Of a stretch of DNA of 64,000 nt, positions 56,262 through 64,000 are shown one piece after another (position 1 is the first letter of the stretch; every line of letters starts with the position of its first letter). Under the pieces are notes generated by a model. It made no database searches, was not told the DNA's origin, and was given only the letters and a program-made list of their open reading frames with translations. The position numbers and the translations under genes were made by a program. Origin of the DNA: Bryum argenteum (Eukaryota > Streptophyta > Bryopsida > Bryales > Bryaceae); assembly GCA_037043015.1 (NCBI GenBank), contig CM073321.1, positions 13,276,001 through 13,340,000 on the forward strand. Reading direction: 5' to 3'.

Positions 56262-57540
56262 TTAACTCTAGTCGGGTTGAAATAGGTCACAGTTGGAAAT
56301 GATTCATCAATAGAAGTAGACTGTCTTATTTACAAACAATTGGAACAATCTAGCTAGAGTCGAGTTGAATGGTCTCACACATATGTTGTACTCATCCTTT
56401 GCTTGTTTCAGGGCCTTGGTGTTCCTGTTTGTGATGGCTCTTTCCACCTCAGTTGTCTCCTTAGGATTCTCAGGTCTCCCGAGGCTTATTCAAAGCTACC
56501 GCGTGCCAATGATGTTGGTCACCCACATTGAATTTGTATTCACGAAGTGGTTGACCTTGTTGTAGTATGGAGAGAGCTTTTGGATTATTGACTTGTCTTT
56601 CATTCTAGACTACAAAGCACACCCAAGTCTTGAAGCACTTCATGATCTTCTCATCTACCTCCTTCCACTTCTGTACTTGCTTGGAGACCTTCACGCACTG
56701 TCGTCCATTCACCATGTACAAGTCTCTATTCAAGATCTCTTCACCTTTAGCTCCTTAAGGTTTTAGATGTTAAACATTGGTAGAGGCGTATGGGGTGGTT
56801 AATTGGAATTGTGAATGTCCTCTTCGCACCGAAGACGAGCGAGTCTTGGCATAGAGCCAAGTAGTTTATGAAAAACTCCATCAATTTTTCGTAATAAAAA
56901 ATCTTCTTCTTGTTGTCTAGTGGAATGTTTGTCAAGGTTGATGCTAGGCTAGTGTGATCAATCTCTACAGATTTGGCCTGAATAAACTTCTTTGTCTTTA
57001 GAGCTTCAAGCTTTTTTGGCGTTCGCGCTCAATAAGTCTGAGACAAATTAGCCTTGCGCTTTTGCGATACCTACTCCTTGTCTAAGGTATTTAATAGAGG
57101 ATTCACTCGTGGCTCCCACTCTGAATGCTTTCCTCATGCGGCACACATAGGGGCTACATCGTAAAATTCGTTGTGCTCTCACAAGCCTTTTTATATATTT
57201 CCGGGCTACCAAATTCTTGGACCTCTATCCAAGGTACATAGAATTAGAAGAATGCTCTCAGTCCGTCTTTTGGATTGGTTTTAGCTGAAGAAAAATACCC
57301 AGGAATTAGTTTCACAACTCATTCTTGGAATGGAGATAACAATTTTTAACTTGAGTCGAGTTGAACTTGCAATTGATCAGCTAATCCTACGATACATGAG
57401 AAAGCAGGTTGAAAAGATTACAATATCACTTGATTTAAATTTAAACTTCAGTCGAGCGGAATCTATTAAACGCAATTTAAATCAGTCAATATAATATAGC
57501 GACAAAGAAATTGTCTCTATCTAACTCGATTTGAGTTAAA
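56262..57540. repeat. Decayed relatives of the palindrome (about 5 copies)
   Basis: Strings near 56266-56288, 56349-56372, 57343-57366, 57435-57458 and 57514-57537 match the palindrome with several changes each, mostly C/T or G/A transitions (for example TTAACTTGAGTCGAGTTGAA). They flank the ParB-like relic on both sides. Confidence 0.55.
56370..57300 (-). pseudogene. Decayed relative of the ParB-like gene
   Basis: Minus-strand segments are colinear with the exon at 31490-32040: EKLMEFFINYLALCQDSLVF (about 56880), DLYMVNGRQCVKVSKQV (about 56715), KCFKTWVCFVV (about 56620), then YYNKVNHFVNTNSMWVTNII (about 56560) and SLGRPEN. The motif NGQHSVAASK of the better copy reads NGRQCVKVSK here. Stops and frame changes are present. 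A weaker match to the preceding exon (FYVPWIEVQEFG) lies near 57245. The exons with the methyltransferase-like segment are not found. Confidence 0.7.
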
Positions 57541-58120
57541 ACCACTATGAGAAAACCATGTTTTTTGGATATCTTAGCGGACATCTTCAAGCTTGTAAGA
57601 TGTTTTGGAATGTCTTATGATGTTCTAGAAGACATCTAGACTTCTAGGATGTCTAATAAGATGACTTGATATTGGTGCACGGCATTGCGACAAGGATGTC
57701 GTGGGATGTTGGTTGAGACATCACAGTTTTTTAGATGTTATACAAGACATGAACAATAACATCAATTTGCCACCCTGGTAAGGAATTTTGATTTGGCCAG
57801 GTAAAATCGTGTAAAATTTTCCGGTAGGCGGAGTAAATTACTAACCTAATGTTGAAAAAGTAGATCAATAGCAGCAATTTTCAAGATTGAAAGAAAAGAC
57901 ATCACACTTTTGAGCAGTGTTTATTTTTTGCCATTAAAATAAAATTCCGTAACATCACAATATTAGAATTATTAATTGTAGGGTATTCTCGCTCTTTGGT
58001 AACTAGTCTATCTTTTTAGATAATATTTAAAAATATTTAAAAATATAAAATGTGATTTTTAAATTTATAGAAATAAATTATAATATTAAAATAATATCAT
58101 ACTACTAAAATCATAACACC
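57541..58120. other. No gene; short GACATCT/GATGTCT repeats
   Basis: Recurring GATGTC and its complement at 57575-57740 give weak inverted-repeat potential. No coding frame is supported. Confidence 0.35.
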
Positions 58121-58126
58121 CAGCTG

Positions 58127-58630
58127 GACGTTTACTTTAACTTTTACTTTATCTTTTACTTTATCTTTTACTTTACCTTTTACTTTACCTTTTAGTTTAC
58201 CTTTTACTTTATATTTACTTTATATTTTACTTTACTTTTACTTCACTTTTACTATTACTGTTACCTTTTACATTTTATGTTACTTTTTACTTCTATGTTT
58301 ACTTCTTAACTGTACTTTTACTTTTCCACAGTGTTTTTGAACGTTGAGTTTGTGGGTTTGTAAAAATGCACTTGTATGTTGCAATTCGAGCTTACACACA
58401 ACACATTGCAAACTTTTTTGAGACATTTGAGTTCAACACTTGAAGATTTATGACAAATTGTGAAATTGTGAAGTTGTGAAGTTGTGAGGTTGTGATCTTG
58501 GAAGTTGGAATTTACAAACTTGGAGTTGCAAAATTGCAAGTTCAAGTTGTGGAGATTGAAATTGCAAGTTTTCAAGTTGAAATTGCGAGTTTTGAGGTGA
58601 GATTGCAAGTTTTGAAGTTGAAATTTCACA
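58127..58630 (+). repeat. Two minisatellites: CTTTTACTTTAY and GTTGAAATTGCAAG-like
   Basis: 58130-58300 is a ~12-bp tandem array of CTTTTACTTTAT or CTTTTACTTTAC. 58440-58630 holds irregular GTTGTGAAGTTGTGA and AAATTGCAAGTTTTGAAGT units. Confidence 0.8.
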
Positions 58631-58668
58631 AATTGAAGTTCAGCTGCTGCGCGAGACAGCAGCTGACG

Positions 58669-58836
58669 CAGTTCTGCGTTTCACAAAACTGCGCCCGCGC
58701 GAACGAACCGCGCGCGCAACTGCGCGCAGTCGCGTGGTTCTGCGTGAATTGCGCAGTTCGCGCAGAACCGTGCGACTGCGCGCAGTTGCGCGCGCGGTTC
58801 GTTCGCGCGGGCGCAGTTCTGTGAAACGCAGAATTG
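58669..58836. repeat. GC-rich inverted repeat, 76-bp arms, 16-bp loop
   Basis: Arms 58669-58744 and 58761-58836 match in inverted orientation with about four differences. They are built mostly of GCGC and CGCG. A smaller perfect hairpin, CAGCTGCTG ... CAGCAGCTG, lies at 58641-58665. The surroundings are AT-rich. Confidence 0.9.
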
Positions 58837-59340
58837 TGCCGATTGATGTTCCTGTTTTTTGTTTTTTGTTTTTTGTTTTTTTATTTTTTATTTTTTTTAA
58901 ATTTTTTATTTTATTTATTTTATTTTTTAAAATTTTTTTTAACCTAAATTTTTTATTTTTATGGAATGAATGATTCGTGAAGCACAGTGCATTGGAGGTA
59001 AACTTCTTGGAGTGGAGCAAGTGGTGGTAAACTTCTTGGAGTGGAATCTCTTGGAGCACAAGTCTAAAAGGTATTATCATTGACTTTACTCTTGTGATTT
59101 TAAAAAGATTGAAATTAGGATTTATAGTAGGATTTTTTTCCTACACTAAATCCTACTTTATAATAATTTTTGAAATCTTTGTTGGATTTACGAGGGTTTA
59201 GAATAGGATCTTTGTTATCCTATATTAAATCTTATATTTTTGATAACCTTGGTTGAAATTTTGTAGACTTTATATGATTTATGATAGGATCTTCATCATC
59301 CTATCATAAATCCTACTTTTTTTTATTGTCTTTTTAGACA

Positions 59341-62300
59341 ATGGCACGTGCTTTGTCTACCATTGATAATTTTCTAGATGTCAATGTTGATAGTGTTGGA
59401 TCAATGTGCATCCAATGTCCAAAATGTTTGGCATTTCGTTTTAAAAAAGAAAAAAATACCATTTGTTGTTACAATGGCAAAATTGCCAATGAACATGTTA
59501 ATCACCCAATTGTCCATCCAATGCTCAATGAGCTTTATATGGGCACTACACCTAAATCTCGAGAGTTTATTAAATATATTCGAAAGTATAATCAAGCTTT
59601 TGCATTTACGAGTATGAGAAGTAAGTTTCAATCTAGCCAAGTTGAAGGTAGAGGGGTATATACTTTTCGTGTAAACGGAGAATTATGCCACCACATTGGA
59701 AATTTACAACCCGATTTAGACCAAGGTGCTAAATTTGCACAAATTTATTTCTTGGATGATGGTTTACAAACGAATCGTCGTATGGAGATTTTTGATGATC
59801 TTCATCGTGATACTCTTAATAACATTCAAGAAGTTTTAGAATCCGTAAATGCATTAGTTCGAGGTTTTAAGTCTTCGCGTGATGTTCTTCAAAGGGGATC
59901 AAACATGGGACTTCGTATCTCCGGTGAAGTTCCTTCTGGAGAACATCCCCGTCGATATAATCGCCAGAAGTTGCTGCTATTGTTCTTGACGAACAGTACA
60001 TGAATTTAGGTAGAGATATTATTCTTCACCAACACGGTGGAAATTTACTACGAATAAAAGAAATTCACCCAACGTACGATGCTTTATCCTATCCTTTGTT
60101 ATTTCCTGAGGGACAATGTGGATGGTCACCGACTTTTAAAGCAAATACTGGAGTGACTTTAAAGTCATATGTCCAATATTTGCTTCAAAAGCGGCCGGAA
60201 TCTAATGTACTACATAGGGCTGGTAGATTATTCCAGCAATATGTGGTAGATCAATATTTACGTGTAGAACATGAAAATTTGTTATTCATTAGACAACATC
60301 AAAATGAACTTCGTGCAGAATGCTATCAGGGGATTGTAGATGCTTTGCAGGAGGACAATAGAGCACGCATTGGGCGTCGCATTGTCTTACCCGCAACATT
60401 TATTGGCTCCCCTCGATACATGCAAAAACTTTTTCATGATAGTATGGTTTTGGTTAGAGTTTTAGGAAAACCCGATTTGTTTGTGACAATGACGTGTAAT
60501 CCGACCTGGCCTGAGATTCTTAATGAGCTTGAACCAGGTCAAAGTCCTCCAGATCGTCCAGATGTTGTTGTACGTGTTTTTGAACTTAAATTAAAAACTT
60601 TGATGGATGAGATTACCAAGAAGAATGTCATGGGAGAGACAATTGCTTTTTGTTACACTATTGAGTTTCAAAAACGTGGTCTTCCTCATGCACACATTCT
60701 TCTTTGGTTAAAAGACAAGGTCAATGACTGTCACCTTATAGATAGAATAGTATGTGCTGAGATTCCCGATTTAGATAGACAACCTCAATTGTATGCCGCA
60801 GTTGCCAAACATATGATGCATGGACCTTGTGGTTTGGACAATCCCAATTGTCCATGCATGGAAGACAATAGTAGATGTACAAAAAACTATCCTATGCAAG
60901 TTTGAGATACTACTGAGGTAGATGGTGATGGTCATGTTTTATACCGTCGTCGAAACCAAGGTCGATATGTCGAGAAACGTGTACATGGACAAATCGTTCG
61001 CTTAGACAATCGATGGGTTGTACCATACAATCCATATTTGATAGGTCGATTTAATTGTCACATTAATGTGGAAATTTGTAGTTCGGTAAAAACAATCAAA
61101 TACCTCCACAAGTATATTTTTAAAGGTCCAGATCGTGGTATTGTAGAAACAGATGAAGTTGTAGATGAGATTAAAGATTTCTTGGAAGGTCGTTATGTGG
61201 CTGCCCAAGAAGCATGTTGGAGACTTTTTGGTTTTGAAACTAACAATAAGAGTCATAGTATTTGTCGTTTACCCGTTCACCTTCCCCGGTCAACAATATG
61301 TTACTTTTGAGGAGGCAACATCTTTGCAAACGGTGATTGATCAAAATCTTTGAGACTAAACTCACTAAGTTTTTTGAGCTCAATCGCCACATTCGTGCCT
61401 TGATTGCTTCTGGCAATCAAGGCAATCATATGCTTCTTCGTTACATGGATCTTCCACTCCATTACAAGTGGGATGTGAAGAAAAACATGTGGGAAAGAAG
61501 ACTACGTAATATTAAAGTTTTTGGTAGGATAAATATGGTTCCCATGGGTACCGAAGTATTTTACTTACGTTTGTTGTTGACTCATGTTGAGGCACCAACT
61601 TCATTTGATGACCTACTTTGTTTTAATGGTATTGTGCATTTAACGTACAAAGCCGCTTGTATTGCAAGAGGACTTTTACATGATGATATTGAGTGGGAAA
61701 ATTGTCTACAAGAGGCAACTCTCATTGCGTTGCCTAAGCAAATTCGGCGGTTGTTTGCAACACTTCTTGTGTTTGGACAACCACTAGATCCTCTTAGTTT
61801 ATTAAGGAGTCATCTTGATGCTATGTCGATGATTGGCGCAATGATCAAAATCGCTATTGCAAAGCGATTTTGTCCATTGAAGAATATTTGTCATCATCGA
61901 TAAACATCTTACTGATTTTTTTAAATATCGAAGAATTGAATGAGTTTGGTTATCCAAACATTGTTGATGTTGGTAGTGATACCAATGACAATATTGATTT
62001 TGATAACCAAAACATTACTTTTCTAGAAGAGGATGTAGGTAGACTCAACGAAGAACAAAACATTGTTTTTAATGCAAACCTCTGCTTGTTTTAAATTCGA
62101 TTCTTCAAATAGGCTTTTCTTTTTAGATGGTCCTGTGAGTACAGGTAAGACTTTTTGTATAACACCATATTAGGTTATCTTCGTGGTCGTAATGTCAAGG
62201 TATGGCAATGGCAACAAGTGGAATTGCCGCATGCCTTTTGAATGAAGGGCGAACGGCACATTCATCTCTTGCTATTCCTTTACTGATTTGCACGATGCAT

Positions 62301-63374
62301 CAATTTGCAACATTAGTGCCCAATCTACATTAGGTCAAAGCTTACGTCAAGTACAATTGATTGTACTTGATGAAGCTTCTTTGACATCGTTTATGTATGA
62401 AGCTATAGATAGATCTTTGCGAGATATACGCGTATATAGACAGTCAAATGGCGGTGTTGTAGTTTTATATGGTGGTGATTTTCGCCAAACTTTGCCCGTA
62501 GTTATGCGTGGAGGTCGCAAGCAAACTGTTGAGGCTTGCTTGCGACATTCATATTTATTTCCACCGATGCAACATTTTCATCGACCACTAACATGCGTTT
62601 GCAAAGTCAACCGGACTTTCAACGATTTTTGCTAGATATTGGTGAAGGCAAAACCGGTCCAAAGGTAGATTTACCGCCGAATTAGTTGCTCCTGGAAATT
62701 CTTTAGATGGTCTCATTGACGCTATTTTTGATGATCCGGTTGATTTTTCCGTGTCATTTTGGTACATTCGAAATGACGATGCTCAAGAAATCAACCGAAA
62801 AATTACCGATCGTTTACCCGGTGATGTGCATCAATGTTTTAGTCTTGACTTTGTTCACGAGAATGATGAACATGCTCATCATTATCCCGTAGAGTTTTTG
62901 AATTCTTTACAATTGAGCGGTTTGCCTCCTCACCAATTAGATCTTAAATGTGGTCAATATTTGATGTTGCTAAGGAACTTGAATCCGGCAAAAGGTTTGT
63001 GCAATGGTAGTCGTTTGCGTCTTTTGCAAGTGTCTTCCAGTGTGTTGTTGTGCGAAATTGTAGAAGGACGCTATCGTAGCCAAGAGGTGTTGATTCCTAG
63101 AATCACCCATCATTGCAATGATAGCCGCTTGCCATTCACACTTTGCCGGAAACAATTTCACATCATTGGTGCTTTTGCCATGACAATTAACAAATCGCAG
63201 GGCCAATCATATGATCGAGTCGGCATTTATCTTCGTAATGAAGTATTTAGCCATGGTCAATTATATGTGGCATTGTCTCGTGGTAGACATCCTGCAAACA
63301 TTAAGGTTGCCAATGACAACAATGAAGCCGTGAGAACGGTGAAAAATGTTGTTTATCATGAGGTTTTTACATGA
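59341..63374 (+). pseudogene. Helitron Rep/helicase, multiply broken
   Basis: Encodes the rolling-circle transposase of a Helitron. The N terminus starts at ATG 59341 (MARALSTIDNF) with a CxxC pair (CIQCPKC). The Rep domain has the HUH motif region EFQKRGLPHAHILLWL (about 60663-60710) and the catalytic-Tyr region FLEGRYVAAQEACWRLFGF (about 61175-61235). The PIF1-like helicase has Walker A DGPVSTGKTF (about 62126), VLDEASLTS (about 62365), YGGDFRQTLPVV (about 62470), and the end motifs TINKSQGQSYDRVG and HGQLYVALSRG (about 63185-63285). Lesions: frame change near 59960, TGA 60903-60905, frame changes near 61285, 61330, 61860, 62100-62300 and 62600-62750. The order is otherwise complete. TC and CTRR termini were not found. 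Confidence 0.85.
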
Positions 63375-64000
63375 CATTGTCATGTATAATATATTATTAA
63401 TTCCTCTAAATTTTTACACCTGAAACAAGTGGATGGAAAAGTTAAGAGTTTGTTTCAAACTCTGCATGTTTAGGGTTCATGCACGCTTCGGCGACGTCCC
63501 CTTCCATCCAATTGTATTCTTTTGGTGTTTATCATTATCATGTTATTGTTTCAAATGAGACATCTTACAAGTTGTGTAAATGAAGATTGCTATACATAAC
63601 CGGTCAAGAACCACAATTGACATGTAACACACAAAAAACATGCATAAAAACAAATGTGATGAACATATTCTCAAGCCTTCAAAGTTTAGACTCTAAATTC
63701 TTCTTTTTGAAGACACTATAAAATGTCGATTTTCGAAAAAAATTGTCACAATCTTTTTTCTATCCTACAAAATGAAAATGCACCTAATAAGTTCGAATCC
63801 AAGTCGGAATTCAAAAAAATATGTATTTTGGGAGATAATAACTCACTGTTAAATTAATTCTGCACAAAATACGGTTTCATCCACATTGGATGAAAATATG
63901 TGCGATAGATGAAAAATCGCGAAGGGATGACAAATCTCACAGTGGATGCAAATCGCGCGTTGAATGGAAAAAATGTTGGGGATGCAATGGATGAAAAATA
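63375..64000. other. 3' flank of the Helitron
   Basis: AT-rich, without a gene. The Helitron 3' end (hairpin then CTRR) should be here or beyond, but I could not identify it. Confidence 0.4.

Noticed and set aside
56365..56565. Plus-strand 66-codon frame
   Set aside because: It is antisense to the decayed ParB-like exon.
59341..63374. Intact, possibly active Helitron
   Set aside because: At least one in-frame stop and several frame changes separate the motifs, and no termini were found.
63786..63800. tRNA B-box-like string GTTCGAATCC
   Set aside because: No A box or cloverleaf could be drawn around it.

Overview
The window looks like repeat-rich nuclear DNA of a plant or other streptophyte. 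The evidence is an interstitial run of the plant-type telomere unit TTTAGGG, GT-AG introns, plant-style MULE, hAT, Helitron and Ty3/gypsy elements, and long AT-rich stretches with no genes. The species cannot be fixed from the sequence. No unambiguous single-copy host gene is present. Almost everything recognisable is mobile DNA at different stages of decay.

Layout. 1.87-5.66 kb: a MULE-type transposase gene (+) with one intron, one frameshift and one in-frame stop. 6.05-13.14 kb: a Ty3/gypsy element (-) with 5' LTR, leader, gag, protease and the start of RT, cut off inside RT. 14.6-15.6 kb: a nested foldback structure. 15.64-19.6 kb: a 21-bp satellite interrupted by a 3434-bp TG...CA element with an exact 5-bp target duplication, which encodes a ~630-codon acidic coiled-coil protein. 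20.9-23.6 kb: a DUF7869-like putative DDE transposase (-). 24.7-28.1 kb: an AT-rich desert. 28.2-37.2 kb: a GC-rich leader, then an intron-containing gene for a protein with a ParB/sulfiredoxin-like domain and a methyltransferase-like segment, then an FCP1/HAD-like phosphatase gene and a further spliced gene tail. 37.4-38.2 kb: a decayed relative of the 16.4-kb protein. 39.1-42.2 kb: a hAT transposase broken mainly by in-frame stops. 44.18-46.23 kb: a solo LTR of the gypsy family with an exact target duplication. 48.0-50.4 kb: a second, frameshifted hAT (-). 51.35-55.56 kb: a decayed DUF7869-like relative split by a nested solo LTR. 56.4-57.3 kb: a decayed relative of the ParB-like gene (-). 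58.1-58.9 kb: simple repeats and a 76-bp-arm GC-rich hairpin. 59.3-63.4 kb: a Helitron Rep/helicase pseudogene.

The most unusual signal is a family of about 25 near-perfect palindromes (13-bp arm, one central base, 13-bp arm; arm CAGTTTAGCTCGA). They occur only upstream of, between, or inside introns of the DUF7869-like and ParB/methyltransferase-like genes. Several copies have changed both arms together, which keeps the palindrome. A second, heavily decayed ParB-like copy at 56.4-57.3 kb is flanked by equally decayed palindromes. A ParB-like domain plus a methyltransferase-like segment beside dense palindromic sites resembles partition or modification modules of prokaryotic mobile DNA. I read it as a candidate undescribed eukaryotic mobile system. 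The domain calls are made by eye and need profile searches.
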